Notes: a model not told the origin generated them from the sequence alone. 64,000 bases of DNA from Theristus sp. LFF4_11 (GCA_030248135.1 JASANC010005327.1:19736-83735); one strand, 5' to 3'; counted from the stretch's first letter, positions 1-12,819 are shown. Numbers and translations are program-made.

Positions 1-1703
1 GCAACTCTGCAAGCCACCATTACCAACCCTTCAAAGTTCAAGAACATTTTGCTGTTAAACTGTGTCCTGGTCAGGCGTCATAATTTTTTAAAGTGGGATA
101 AAACTAACTAGCTAACTTTGCCACGCGAAATTTGTGGTTCTTGAGTTTTTTTTCGCCATTCATTATCATTTTGCAAGTGAAGTTGGTCTGGTAACGAAAT
201 CAACTGATCAGCTGCTATGGCGGTTGGCGAACTACACTTTTGAAAATTGGCATCACTAACGTTTATTGTTTTTTAATCGGTGTAGAAATAGAGTGAACGG
301 TTTTGCACGCACCGCACACTAGAATACAATGTAGCTTCGCAGAGTTACCGCAGTCGGCTGTGCAGTACCGAACCGTTGCAACACGTTTATTTACTGTACC
401 AGGTACTAACCGTGCGTTTCAGTTTCAAACTGCCGCTTCAAGCCTGAAACGCTTGCTTACATTGTAACGTGCAAACGCCTCTAGTTCTGCTTGTTCGAAA
501 AAAGAGAATCCTTACTTTGCGACTACCCTCGGCCTCACCCTGTAGTGCGATCATGGGGCAGTACATTACAAAAAACACAAGGTTGTGCCTGTGTTTAATC
601 GCAAAGTGTACCATATGGTGCTGTTGCTGCACGTTTGTACGGTTTAGTCTTATAGCAGAACAAGCTGGCAACATCGACCACCAGTGTTGAGTGGACATCA
701 CTGCGTTTCACTCGATTTTTAATGGTTAAATGATAAATAATGAGCTCATATTGATTGAGCATTTGCATTGAGTTTGCACCGCTTTGCTGGCACATCATGT
801 GCATTGAGCAGTTGCATGCCTGAAGTTATCCGCAGCGGTGTACGCTGCTCGCAGCATCCCATTTTGTTGTATAATCACGAAAACTTCCTCGCAAGGTGCA
901 ATGTCATTAGGCATTACCCATTTTGCTTTTGTTTCTTGCAAATAAACATGCATTTCAATTTAAAACTTATCCAATAAAAACAAAATTATTCCCAAATGAA
1001 GCATTGTGGTTCGAAGTCAGTTTTTATAGCCACACCAAGAAATGCCATCGCTTCAGCGTTTCAATCTGCGTTACTTGAAACACGTAAACGAGGCTTATTC
1101 TTTATGATTACTACAATTCACAGTGTACAGTGTACCTCTGTTTCAGTCGCAATCATTTTGTACGGATTTAAAAAAAAGTACCCAGGTTCGCTTTGTGATT
1201 AGATATGGTTCCCAAGAGTGTGCGTCAGTAAATAAATATAGAAATAGAAAACACCACGTACATGCATACCTCCGCAATCCGATTTGCAGTTTATTATATC
1301 GTTAAGACCGCTGCGCACACGTGCGAACACGAAGCCTCCCGCCCACGTGTTTGCAACCAGTCCAGTTACACAGTTTTTTAATTCAATTTGCTATTTCATG
1401 CGGTATCAATTGCTTTTATTTCAAGTTCCAAGTTCAATTATAAGTTAAAATCACTGTAAATGAACAAAAAACTGTAAAAGGAATTTCGAGTGATTTACAA
1501 GTAATAAACACAACGCCAGTCGATTGATTCCCCAATGGACCGGAAGCATGCGAAGAAGCTTTTTTAAGCAACAGCATATGCTTTCACGCCCACGTGCTTG
1601 CTCTGAGCACAAAGTCTGTTATGCATTGCGAAGTTTTGGTGCTTTTCACACGGAATATGACTTTGAACGTTTTTAGGTGCTTGCTAAAACTAAATTCACG
1701 AAA
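1..1703. other. Non-coding flank, no gene supported
   Basis: No open frame in this stretch shows conserved protein sequence or a convincing exon set. The DNA is AT-rich. A small palindrome lies near 440 (GTTTCAAGCCTGAAAC-like). The last bases before the ankyrin gene, around 1,665-1,677, read as a pyrimidine run ending TTTTTAG, a 3' splice-site-like sequence 27 bases before the ATG. It may be a 5'-UTR intron end or a spliced-leader acceptor. Confidence 0.5.
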
Positions 1704-4700
1704 ATGCAATACACCAAGATCGAAGACGAAGAATTGACAAACGATTCAACGGAATCTGAAAACATTTACGGCATTTCAAATGTGAACGACGGTGCTGCTC
1801 AGTCGCCAATCGTGACTGACATGGCAACCGCCGAATTGCATATTGAGCTGATGCATGACCGATGTATCAGTCGAAACTTGCATGCAGGTTTGCTGAATCT
1901 TTCTGTTTTTAATAAGTGATGAAAATTTTCAGTCTATTTTTTCATATATAAAGGCCAACTTTTTGAATGTGCTAATGAGGTATATATCATTCCAGCTGGC
2001 CTCGGCACGTTGGACCCAAAGGAGGAGGAGCAAATTTATGGGCATTTGAATCCAAACGCCATTGTGCAGACAACTGGCAAATCAATGTTGATGTCTGTTA
2101 TTGATGATGCCGGCAATGATGCTAAAAGGGTGCGCGTTTTTGGAGTTCATCACAAATAACTTGGGAAACTGGGCGGGTTGGGTGCACGATGAACAATTGC
2201 TCAACAGCCTTGGCGTCAGATGATTCAACATGTCTGATTCTTGTGCTTATTATCTATTTTTAGGTTCTGCGACTGAATGCGTTTGCACACATGAAAAGGA
2301 AACCAGTTTCAAACTTTATGTGGCAGTTCAAAACACCCAACGTGACCCGGCCTTATTTAGGGAACTCGGATAAGTTTGTCAGTTTTGAATTCCCGCGTCA
2401 TACACGAAACTGTTTACCTATCTATGCACGCATTGAGTCTTGGGACCAAAATACAATGAAAATAATATAATAATTTGAAACTTTTTTAGAATCGATTTGT
2501 CTGCGTTCTGCTTATTGAGGAGTGCAATGTGAATGAGCAAGACGAATTCCAGCGCACGTCTTTCATGCTGTGCTGCTTGAACGGACTGCACAAGGCGGCC
2601 AAACATCATTTCTTGAGGGTATGTGAACTTTTGTAGTCTATTCTAATGTTAGTTGACTGCAGAAACAAAGCTGAACCGCTGATTGGTGCCTTAGAGCGTA
2701 CCAATAAATGGCTTCTCTTCAGAAAGACTTCGACATACTGCGCCAGGACCAAGACGGCAATGCGGCGTTGCACTACGTTGTGCTCTACGGTCGTCCGTCA
2801 CTGTTGCGCGCGTTCATAAAGGTTGCAGCTTGTTATTTCGTTGTACGGTGTGACCGATTAAGCGTGGCAGCCTTTGTCAGAGGCAAGAAGCGCGCAAAAT
2901 TTCAACAAAAGAAAAAAAAGACGCTCAAAAAACAAATTGTGCAGGGTGGTGAAGTTCCACCATCACTTGATCGTGCCGATTGACAAGCGGGACAGTGAAA
3001 CCACAATCGAATTTGCGCTAGCCAATTAAATGTATTGCGCTGGCAAATAATTTTTTATGCATGATGATGACATTGCAAACAATCAGATAGACGAAATAAA
3101 TTCTGGGGGTGTCAGTCGGGTTACAGATTTTTTTTGTTAGTTCTACCGTTTTCTGATTGGGTTAACGGTTAAACTCGAACCACTGTTGAGCCGTTAAAAC
3201 GTCATACTAGGAAGGGACTGTTCGATCTTTTTTTCAGGTTTGAGGTCCCAATTCATTTTCGTTTTATTGCCAGGTGGTTCGCAAGCGTGAACTTCGTCGG
3301 CAACGTCAGTATGGAGCGTCAGTCGGCGTGCTGCCGTACGTGGCCATGCAGGACGACGTGTACGCCATGTGCAACGGGGACCGCCTGAACGCGCTGCAGT
3401 TGGCCATAAAACTCGGCAGGCCAGACATTCGCAAGATTCTCGCTGACGAACTGCAGAAACGCGTGCGCACGGCGAATCGCAGGAGATTCGGGGGAAAGTT
3501 CAAAAATGTTAGTTGTTGCAGAATGGCCTGGGGCTGAACGTGAACAGAATGTTGATTGAAGTTATTGTGTAGCTGCGCCTGATTGGTGGTTGTGCCACAA
3601 GGACACTTCTGCCAGCAATGCAACCAACCTGTGTGACGTAGTAACAGCAACACCGCCCATTCATGCACACAGACGTCCGTCCTGCACGTCGCTACTGGCC
3701 TGTTGTTATGTTTGATGTCTCTCGGCTATCCCTCAACCCCTTTCAAGCCACCACGAAGAACTAACTGTAGACAATTTTTCTTCAACAAAGTACACATGAA
3801 AGTTCAAGCGCGCTATAATAAAGAAAAAGGAAGCAGCAGAGAGCCTGTAGCAGCGTGCCGGGCCGGGCGGGCATACGTCAGCATGACTGCGTCTTGAATT
3901 TTTAATGCTCTCAATGTTACAGATTCTAATGTGAGCTTTCTTGTGGCAGTTTACATTTTTTGCCGTTTGTTTGTTTGATTTTCTAAATCTTTCAAGTTCA
4001 TGTTTTTTTCAGTCGTTTTCATTTGACAACATCAGTAGCGAAAGTAACAGCAGAATGACAGACCACGAAAACGACGACAATGAAAATGAACCTAACATTC
4101 GATCCATAGATCGGCTTCACACAAGGCGACCTAGTTCTTTCGATTCAATTTTGAATCGAAAACTCATGAATAACACAGACAAACGCAGTCCGAGTAGCAA
4201 CCAAGAAAGCAACTCCGTTTTGGCGACATCACACAGCAGTTCACTGCTGCCTTCATTTTTATCCGCCGATAACTTTTCGTTCAATGACGACGAAGATGAC
4301 GAATCAATGCTGCTGCCGAATCAGTCTAGGGAACTGGTCAATTATAATGATAATAAATCAGCGTCAACCAATCATCAAATTAGAATGGATCAATCAACCA
4401 ATCAATACCGCAGAAAGCGCCGATTGGCGAGAATGATGCTGGCCAGGCCAACAGAATCGCTGTCAAACGACTGCACACCTTCGCAATCTGCTAGTTTTTG
4501 TTCGGATTTTAACCGGAGCAGTGCAGCTAGCGTAAAAATGCAAAGCAAGACGACCAAAAGCTCGTAAGTCATTCTTCTTGCAGTTTTACGAGTTTCGTGA
4601 AAAATATGAGCTGCTTGTCCGTGACTGTATTACATTGTATTTGTTGTTTCAGGCGCCCTCGTCCGCTGTCTGTATCAAAAGCACACATCAGCAGCAGCGG

Positions 4701-5521
4701 CACATTCTCATTCTATAACGACTCAGCTCCACTATCAGCGCCACCGCCCTCAGGCTCGGGCGACAACTTGAGACGAAAATTCACGGACAAGATTTTCTCG
4801 TTCTTCACGCGGCGGCCGCTGGGCTCGACGTTGCCGAAATCGCAGTCGTGGAACGTCGCGCTGTCGTTTCAGTGAGTTTAAGAGTAGTTTTTGAAGTTCT
4901 CAAACTTAGTCAAAATTGGACCCCCTCGATGTGCTGAGTTCACTACTCGGTGGTGATGAAACTCTTTGATTTCGGGACTGTTCCCACCTTTATTTCGCAA
5001 ACACCCAAACTTTAGCATGCGTTTTGCGGCAGTCGTGCTGACATGGAACTGTTAGCGACACTATTTTCAGTGAACAACACGCGTATGAGAACAGCGCAGC
5101 ACATCCACCAAGCGGCCGTCATCCTTGGCACGCAGCGTGTGCTGACGCGGCTGGCAATAAAAACAAGAAACAGACGGCGCAGCGAGCAGACACACTGGAG
5201 CTCGGCAGCGCGGTGCACTTTGATGATAAAAACCCAGATTTGCAACAGTCCTCCTACATCACTGGATCCTTGAACGAGACGTGGCCACACCAGGACAGTT
5301 TCTCATCTGACTCTGGCATGATGAAAAATATGTTGACTAACGACGATGAAAAACAAACACCCGACGCAACTAGTTACTCCTTTCAAGCGCAAAAGGATCC
5401 AAAATCCAAGAGTAATGGCAATACCAAATCTAAAGTCGGTAAAACTGAAAGCTTGCCACCAATTCGAAACGCCGAAACGCTGCGGCTGATGGGAAAACGG
5501 CTGAATAAACAAATTGGATAA
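1704..5521 (+). CDS. Ankyrin-repeat protein with Ser/Asp-rich C-terminal tail
   Basis: Eight exons join with consistent phase: 1704-1887, 1996-2129, 2490-2618, 2723-2821, 3274-3507, 4013-4563, 4653-4871, 5071-5521, giving about 666 residues. The first half holds degenerate ankyrin repeats: a DEFQRTSFMLCCLNGLHKAA unit, then DQDGNAALHYVVLYGR, then DRLNALQLAIKLGRPDIRKI. Each follows the ankyrin pattern of a G/N-TALH-like turn and two short helices. The second half is low-complexity, rich in Ser, Asn and Asp with short basic patches, so probably disordered. No membrane segment or enzyme motif was seen, and I cannot assign an orthologue. Ankyrin repeats mediate protein binding. Intron 2822-3273 contains another open stretch (HHHLIVPIDKRDSETTIEFA) that could be an alternative exon. 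Intron 2130-2489 carries a dispersed repeat. An AATAAA lies about 190 bp after the stop codon. Confidence 0.75.
2266..2472 (+). repeat. Dispersed intronic repeat, copy A
   Basis: This ~200-bp sequence lies in the second intron of the ankyrin gene. It is recognisably similar along its whole length to 9,819-10,021 (same strand) and 6,452-6,611 (opposite strand). Shared blocks include the TGCGACT...GCGTTTGCA start, a GGCA(A/G)TTCAAAA block, GGGA(A/C)TCG, and CTATGC(A/G)CGCA(T/C)TGAG near the end. Copies are diverged with indels, so the family is old. No transposase is encoded. A non-autonomous element is the simplest reading. Confidence 0.7.
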
Positions 5522-6244
5522 ATATCGGACATTTCTGCAAGTAACTGCACATCATAACTCGTTTTCGTTGTTTCAACGTCTCAAAAAAATGAAAAATGTT
5601 ATTTGAGTTTTAACGGAAAGTGGATTTTGAAATTTTGAAATACTTTTTTTACAAATTCCAACATATCAGTCGGTTATTCATTGTGCACATGTAAATCAAT
5701 AACTTTTCAATAAAATATCATCAGCAAAAACGTGACTATATGAAAAGTTTCTCAATGAAAAATAAGAAACAAAAGAAAAAGTAAACAAACGTCCCATAAT
5801 AGCACAAAAAGTTAAAATAGTTAATACTATAAAAATAAAATAAACAATATTACAAAATCCACACTTCGAATCGGAGCGGATTTCGATTTGTCACGATTGA
5901 CTAACTACACAATGCAGTCAATGAAGAAGTACTTATGAATATGATCGTCTCTCTGAATGAAAATGAAATAAAATTAGAGCCATGATGTTATGCCTGCCGA
6001 CATCAGTCTTTATAAAAAAATACACGTGAAGGAGAAGCAATAACAATGAGTGTCTGGTCAACCCAAAAGCTCAAGCATTTGTGCTGGTAAATGCAATGTG
6101 ATGTAAAGTATCTACAGTCTTTGAATCAATGAAACGTCTCAATCGCTTCGCCAGCCAATCAGCGGCTTACCAAGGCTGACCAGACTATAGCGCGTGCTGC
6201 TGTTGTAAAAAAGCGTCCGATTGATTTGTTCAATGGCCGTGCGT
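5522..6244. other. Short convergent intergenic region
   Basis: The 3' ends of the ankyrin gene (+) and CCDC47 (-) face each other across about 720 bp of AT-rich DNA. AATAAA at about 5,709 is a likely polyadenylation signal for the ankyrin gene. A CCAATCAGC motif, the reverse complement of the recurrent GCTGATTGG sequence, occurs near 6,159. No gene is seen. Confidence 0.5.
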
Positions 6245-9200
6245 TCACATAGCTTTCACTTTCAGCTGCTTGACGCGCGGCTGCTTGCGTTTTGCCTCAC
6301 GTTTCTGTTCCACTTTCTAAAACAGTGTCAATGAAGAGACAGCGTCCATAGCACGCACAAGACGGTTGGTTGGTGGACAAATAGGTTAGACAAACCCAGT
6401 TGTGAGGCCTCATTTCAAAAACCATCAAGTTTTTTTTACCATTATTACCATTCTGCTACGCGATGCGCGCCTAATTACAAATCAGTTTCATGCTTGACGC
6501 ATGAATTCATAACTATTAAAGAACCCCCTAAACCTTGAGATACGACCGCATTTTGAATTGCCGCATCAAGCATGAAACTAATTTTCAACGTCTGCAAACG
6601 CTTCAGTCGCAGCACCACCAGATGATGGTCTACTGAATGAGCAAAACCTCCAAACGGCGTTGTTTCTCAGGGTCTTCCTCCTCCATCAGGCGCTGTTTGC
6701 GTTCTCGAATCTTTTCCTCGCGACGCGCTTGTGCCTGCTCCTGACGGTGCGCGTGCGTGGTCTTCAAGAACGATTCCTGCGCCTGTTGACGGTTCTTGTC
6801 CGCTTTCGTTTTGCCCTGAAACCGAATGCGAAGTGTGCGCTGAATTTCTGTATTAAAATGACAATTTCAATTTAGTTGTTGGCTGATTCATAGCATTAAT
6901 ACAGGCAATCATAAACTATGTGTGGTTCAAATTCAAAATGTGCTTTTCAACGTCAGCCACATCTGCACAAAACAGCACCTTTCATTTTCAACAACAAGAA
7001 CTGTCCCACCTCACGAGTGAGACGGAAACGACGCGTCTTTTCGAGACAATGAAACACGAGTTGCAACAGCGGCTTCGTGTATTCCACCGAGTGCTCAGAC
7101 GCGGACAGTCGGCCGGGGACGTTGAAGCCGAACACGAGCACCGCAGAGGTGTCCGGCAGCTTCGTGGGTGTCTCGCCCCTGAATTATTGACAAAATGTGC
7201 AATGAGCCCGTGGTGACACAATTCATCTCACCAGGTTCCCTTCTTTTTGAAACACGCCCTCTCCCCCGCCACTGATTCCGGAAGCCCGAAGGTACCAAAC
7301 TCCGGTGGGTTTGAGAAACGGACGGCTCACCAGTCACAATCCCGTGGAACCAATACCCTCACCACATGAGGGGGACAGCTCCTGAGCCCCGCTCTGTCCG
7401 GGGGGCACCAGTGATTTCAGCCCGATTACGGTAGCCTGCGGTCGCTATACCCCCGAATGACAGTGAATCCGAAAATTTATTTATAATGATGATCGTTTCA
7501 GCCCCCCCCCTAAGGACTCACTCCTGCGGTCGCAGTCCGCTGTACTGATCGGAGATGTGAATGTATTCCACACAATCGGTGTATTTGTTGACAAGCGACA
7601 ACACCTTTGGATCGAGCATCGCCGTCGTCGCCTCCGCGATCTCGCTGTACAACGTGAAGCCGTCAGGGAGACCGAGCTTGTCAGCATTCTTCTTCTCCAC
7701 AGTAAACAAACTCTGAATCACAGAATAAACGTGATTTCCTAAACGCTCAATCAAGCACTCGTTTTTCAAAAATCATAAATTGCCGAGTTTAGTCTCAGCT
7801 CTCAAGAAAACAAAATTTGGTTTTGTTTGACGTCAAACATCAAGTTTGGTTCTGGCAAACAGAACACGTAGAAATAAAAAAACGACCGATCAGCCGACTG
7901 CATCGCTAGGATGGCACCGCATCGCTCTCTCCAACCGAAAATATCAGGCAAACATCTGAGCGTTTTTAAACCGAGATGAGAGACTGAGCCCCGAAAAGTG
8001 GGACTTCCCACTCGCCCACCAACCAAATCAGTCATTTCGCGCGCCAACCGTCCCACAGTCTTCTTCAGGCCAGCCGCCATCACAAATGTGTCCATCTCAT
8101 TCGGCTCCAACTCGATACGAATTGCCTGAATGCGAAAATCGATAGCATAATAAATTCAAATCAATGTGTTGGCCTACAGAATCGGCGCAGGCTATTCAGT
8201 GCGACAAAAGTGTTCTCAATTGCACCAGAACTAACTACACTGCACAAAAAGCGCAACCAAGCACCCACCACATGATCATACTTCGGGCGAATGAACTGCG
8301 AGATAATTGAGACTAGATCCTGTCGTTTTATGAGCTTTATTTGAACAAGCATGCCGAGGCAGCCAGTTCGACCAGAGCACCAAATTGAATAGCTAGCGTC
8401 CGTCTCTTTCACCAAGAGCGATTGCTTCGGCTCCACACCCGTGCCATCGTCACCTGCGAAAACAGCTCACTTGGCTTCCTGCAGTTCTATTTTGCTGGGG
8501 GGAGGTGTTGAACGATGCAAAATGTAACACAGTAATGAGCTAAATCGCTCAATTTTACAATGCAATTGTTTTAAATGTATTTTGTTTGATACAACAACAA
8601 ATACAATTGCGTCAGGCATTAAGTATTGCCAAGAATTCCATGGTTTTCAACGACAACCAACGCTACACCACACCACACACCGACAACTGAAAACTGCTCC
8701 TCGAGTAATTCCTTATGTGTGTCGAACCAAGCATAAGCCATCGATTGGTTCTTGGTTTTCCCGTAGACGTAGTTGAGCAAATAGACGACTAGACCGCACA
8801 ACATCAACAGCTCCACTTGGTAATTGGTCCAGTTGTTGCGCAGATGCGCGGGAACCTGCAAAATTTTTAAGACACCTCAAAAAATCCCAAGAAAAATCCA
8901 ACTTGATAGACAAAAAGCAACTTGAAGCAGGAACACGGTTCCAAGAAGCACGTAGTCTCAAATGCACCGCAACCCAATGATTTGGCTGTGCGCACATCTG
9001 CAAACCGCAGCGGCTGTTTGTTGGCGTCCGCCTTGCCACCCTGCGTGTCTTTTGAACCGACTGCTGGCGAATCCCGGTCGAAATTCTCAAACTCTTCATT
9101 GTCGTTCAAATGCGAATATTCGTCTTCAATTTCGTCTTCCTGCAAGTTAAAGCACCTTTAAAACACACAGTTCGTCAATAATGCGATGCTCCAATAAGGT

Positions 9201-10189
9201 TTCCATTGTCTTGATCAGAGAAAAAAATTTCGTCCTTCGTCCACTGACACCAAAGCAAACATAGACTAATGAATGATTGAATAATGTTAATGAATGAATG
9301 TGTCAGTCGCATACGCTGACGTGTCTTGATACATACTGTCAGTGCATGGCTGAACAACTGTTCACAAATTTTACGCCCCATCAAAAATGATAAACACAAA
9401 TGCACCGTTATTTGAGTTCTATACGCGGATACCAGGTTCATGCTTCCGCTTGCATTGCCGATAACTTGTGCAAACTTTGCAAGCTCTTTGCAACACCGCA
9501 AACATCAAGCGGCCAACGCAAACGCAACGCACAATGATGCCATCGTCGTCGTCATCGGCCACCTCTTCGTGCCTTGGTGGCACGCCCGCCTCACGATCAT
9601 CCTTCTCCAGTTCGCTGTCGATTTCATCGAACGAATCCACGTCTTTCTCTGCCACTGAAGGACGAGCAGGAGGTGGCGGCTGGCCCGGCTGGTGCTGACG
9701 TTCACGTTGCTCTTGTGCTTTTTGTGCCTGCACATGAAAAAACGCTCGATTTACCGCATTACAGCAGTCATGAAACGTTCGACTCGGCAGGAAACAGTGT
9801 TGTGATATCAAGTTTTTGGACATGCGACTCAGGCGTTTGCAAACAAAACAAGGAAACTCGTTTCTATGTTTATATGGCAATTCAAAATAGCCTAAGTGAC
9901 CAGGACCATTTTGAGGGACTCGAATCACTTCACCAATTTATAATTTCCGTGTCATGAACGAAAGTGCTCACATATCTATGCGCGCACTGAGTTTCGGCAC
10001 TAAAATAAAAGAACTAATAATGTCTCAAAAGGCAGATTCGGACACCTGCAACATTTCATCATCGTCAGAGTCCTCAAACTCAGCGAACTCATTGTCGACA
10101 TCGACAGCGCCGTATTTGCTGTTGTGTTGCTGTGCCATGACGCTCATGGACACGCTGCGAACCAACAGACTTGACACCATCACAAACAT
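6245..10189 (-). CDS. CCDC47: CCDC47, ER translocon-associated PAT complex subunit
   Basis: Ten exons on the minus strand join in frame: 10189-10046, 9727-9533, 9139-8996, 8855-8681, 8453-8269, 8125-8024, 7712-7522, 7178-7010, 6815-6648, 6316-6245. They encode about 514 residues (human 483). The order matches the CCDC47 (DUF1682) family: a hydrophobic N-terminal signal segment, a long acidic luminal stretch (residues ~30-150), VPAHLRNNW then one membrane helix around 176-193, the cytosolic domain with LLEEQFSVVGDDGT and MDTFV motifs, a RREEKIRERKQRL-type basic coiled coil, and the C-terminal KQLKVKAM, which is close to the human end. In other animals CCDC47 binds Asterix and ribosome-Sec61 and helps insert multipass membrane proteins. 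Sequence TTTTTCAG lies 16 bases upstream of the ATG, a possible spliced-leader acceptor. Introns contain two copies of a dispersed repeat and one GC-rich insert. Confidence 0.95.
6452..6611 (-). repeat. Dispersed intronic repeat, copy B (inverted)
   Basis: Read on the minus strand this segment begins GCTGCGACTGAAGCGTTTGC and follows the same order of blocks as the copies at 2,266 and 9,819, with GGCAATTCAAAA in the middle and a CGCGCATCGCG-like end. It lies in the last intron of CCDC47. Confidence 0.55.
7200..7470. repeat. GC-rich insert in a CCDC47 intron, possibly a SINE
   Basis: The intron between the exons at 7522-7712 and 7010-7178 holds about 260 bp far richer in G and C than other introns here. 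It is free of long homopolymers except short C and G runs and has no coding frame with recognisable protein. Its compact, tRNA- or rRNA-like composition suggests a SINE or an inserted RNA-gene fragment. I could not identify polymerase III boxes with certainty and no second copy is present in the window. Confidence 0.35.
9819..10021 (+). repeat. Dispersed intronic repeat, copy C
   Basis: This copy lies in the first intron of CCDC47 (9728-10045) and is collinear with the copy at 2,266-2,472. Both run into an AT-rich end after the CTATGC(A/G)CGCA(T/C)TGAG block. It does not interrupt any exon. Confidence 0.7.
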
Positions 10190-10574
10190 CCAAAGTGAGT
10201 CGACTGAAAAATATGGCGCATATAATCACCATAATCACCGATCGTTCCAGAGATCCAGATCTAGAATCGATTCCATATTCAATGATTTGCCCCTCCACCC
10301 ACACAAGGGACGGACAAGTAAAACTGAAAAAACCAATGATCCTATCAACGATGGTCAATGTGATTTTAAAAAACCGAAGAAGACGAAACGACTTACGTCC
10401 ACAAAATGTGCACAGCGCAGCCCGACCGAAACGTCGCGTGCGATGGGCCAACGACAAAGCCATTTGCACTTGGAAAACAGTAAAACACGCAACACTCACA
10501 GGGAGACGAGGACGTTCTTATGCTGATGTGGACTATAACCCAAATTCTTCAGCAGCTACTTACCAACCTAGAAA

Positions 10575-11240
10575 CAGTACCGTGGGCCCAAAAAAATTTT
10601 CGAAGGGGGGGTATGGTGCCGTGGGGGGGTGCCGACCAGCAGCGAAAGCGGGACCTCGGGTGAGGGGGGGTGTTTGCCTAATTTTAGAGGGGGGGGGTCA
10701 GGTGTCTTCTCGGTGAGGGGGGGTGCACGGGCAGCAAATTTTCCTGAGGGGGGGCAGTACCGTGGGCGGGGGGGGGGGTGGGGGGTACACCCCCCCCCCA
10801 GAGCACCAGAGACCGTCGGGTGGGGGGGGATGGGGGGGCACCGTGCCACCGACCCTAAAACCGGGCACCCCCCCCAACGGACCCCCCCCTCGAAAATTTG
10901 GCCGACACCCCCCCACACCCCCCATGAAATTTTGTCTGGCGGAGACCCCCCCCAAAATTTTCTGCACACCCTAATTTTTTTCGAAAATCATGATTTTTTG
11001 TCTATAAAGTCTATAATATAAGCTGAATATATGATAACTTGACCATCTTCATTGTAATTTCAAAGATTTTGCAGCTAAATTTAGCGTTTTTCCTTTAAAA
11101 TTTAAGCGAAAAAATTTCATGGGGGGGGGGGTGGGGGGGTGGACTAGGGTTAGGGGCTTTGAAAAAAAAAAATTTTTTTTTAATTTTTTTTTCGTTTTTT
11201 TTTTTTTTTTAATTTGGATTTTTTTTTAACTTAAAAAAAA
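10575..11240. repeat. G/C-homopolymer repeat block 1 with AT module
   Basis: The block starts at a sharp boundary, CAGTACCGTGGGCCC at 10,575, and consists of alternating runs of 6-10 G or C separated by short conserved phrases such as CAGAGCACCAGAGACCGTCGG and AAATTTGGCCGACACCC. It ends in a 140-bp AT-rich module (about 10,976-11,122) containing GATTTTTTGTCTATAAAGTC and GATAACTTGACC. Long A/T homopolymers follow. Apparent open frames across it are proline/glycine homopolymer artefacts and differ on every strand. No transposase is visible. Confidence 0.8.
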
Positions 11241-12119
11241 AATTTGAAAAATTTTTCTTCTACTTTGCTCTGAAAATTCGATTTATGGCATAATTTTTTG
11301 AAAGTTCAAACCAAATTTTCTTCCCAACTTCTTTGTGTGCTTAGGTAAATGTCATTATTTGGTCATTTTGACCGACGTACTCCATGTTTTTCGATTTGGA
11401 TGACTTCTAGAGTCAATTTTTAGCGTTGAAATGACTTAACTGAATTGAAATATCGTTTCAGAAATCGTTTTCTTGCAACTTAGAACATGTTTTTTCAGTC
11501 GGTAGGCCATGAGATGAACATGATATCTTGTTGATTGGCGTATGTTATAGGTCTACAATGGAGTTGTGCGATATATTGTTAAACAATTGGAGCGGAGATG
11601 TTGGTTAATACCACATCACACGACCGTTTTTCAGATACCCGATAACATGGCCACATGTTAAAACTTGCGTGCTGAGCTAAACTAACGTGTTAAACTTGCG
11701 TCTGTCAGTTGCCCGCAACGTGATCGCGAAATCATGGTACGTGTTTTCGATACGATGATTTGAAGAGTGGGCTCTCGCCATGTGGCAGATAGCATAGCTG
11801 GTTGAACCTGAAAGTAAGTGTCTTGGGGGGGGGGGGCGACCGGGTCGACAGGGGTTGCCGACTTAGCTACAGCAAACAGGAATTTTTGAACACAGTCAAA
11901 TTTTGGTAATTTTCTAAAGAGGAACAACTAAGAACGGTTCAATATTCAAGTACACGTCGAAAAATTGCCCTGTTTTACTGTTGAAAATGCAACTTTCCCT
12001 CTATGAAATGGACATAATTTCAATAAAACACGATTTTCGCTCTTGTAGTTTCCCGGATCGTTCTGAAAATAGTCTAGATGAACTCAGCTCGACGAGACGC
12101 TTCGAACGAACCTAACTTG
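11241..12119. other. Unique-looking AT-rich spacer, no gene
   Basis: Between two repeat blocks lies about 880 bp with no coding frame that looks conserved on either strand. A 13-base G run occurs near 11,825. I see no further structure. Confidence 0.4.
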
Positions 12120-12650
12120 TAAAAAAAAAATTTTTTTTTTTAAATTTTTTTTTAATTTAAAAAAAAAATCCGGATTTTTTTTCCCTAACCCTACGCACCC
12201 CCCGCACCAGAGACCGTCGGGTGGGGGGTGGGGGGCCGCGTGCCACCCCCCTAAAACCGGGCACCCCCCCCCCATCGGACCCCCCCCCCCTCGAAAATTT
12301 GGCCGACACCCCCCACACCCCCCATGAAATTTTGTCTGGCGGAGACCCCCCCCCCCTTCTGCACACCCTATTTTTTTTCGAAAATCATGATTTTTTGTCT
12401 ATAAAGTCTATAATATAAGCTGAATATATGATAACTTGACCATCTTCATTGTAATTTCAAAGATTTTGCAGCTAAATTTAGCGTTTTTCCTTTAAAATTT
12501 AAGCGAAAAAATTTCATGGGGGGGTGGGGGGGGGTGGACCCCCCCCACAGAAAATTTTGAAAAAATGCACCCCCCCCCATACTGAGGGGGGGGGGTGCAC
12601 TGGCAGAAAAATTTCGTGAGGGGGGTGCACGGGATCGCACGGGTAATACC
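12120..12650. repeat. G/C-homopolymer repeat block 2 with AT module
   Basis: A/T homopolymers lead into the same phrases as block 1: the GCACCAGAGACCGTCGG phrase, AAAACCGGGCACCCC, AAATTTGGCCGACACCC, CATGAAATTTTGTCTGGCGG. The 140-bp AT module follows at about 12,371-12,520, nearly identical to the block 1 copy. More G and C runs follow, to about 12,650. The order of modules is the same as in block 1, so this is a second insertion or a segmental duplicate of one element. Confidence 0.8.
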
Positions 12651-12819
12651 AAATTTTTACCTTAGAAAAACACAGAAATTCTTGTAAAATACAGAATATT
12701 TTGTGCAAACAAGCTGCTTGTTTGGTCAGAAACAACAAAATATATGCAGGGACAGACACAAACGTCAAGAAAAATGCAAAAATTACGGTATTTTTGGAAA
12801 AAATTGAGAAGAGATTGAC

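Noticed and set aside
2264..2470. Open stretch after TTTTTAG in the ankyrin gene taken as an exon
   Set aside because: It is a copy of the dispersed repeat found at 9,819, and skipping it leaves the flanking ankyrin exons in phase.
10568..10975. Long overlapping open frames on both strands, Pro- and Gly-rich
   Set aside because: They come from runs of C and G, exist in several frames at once and are not conserved between repeat copies.
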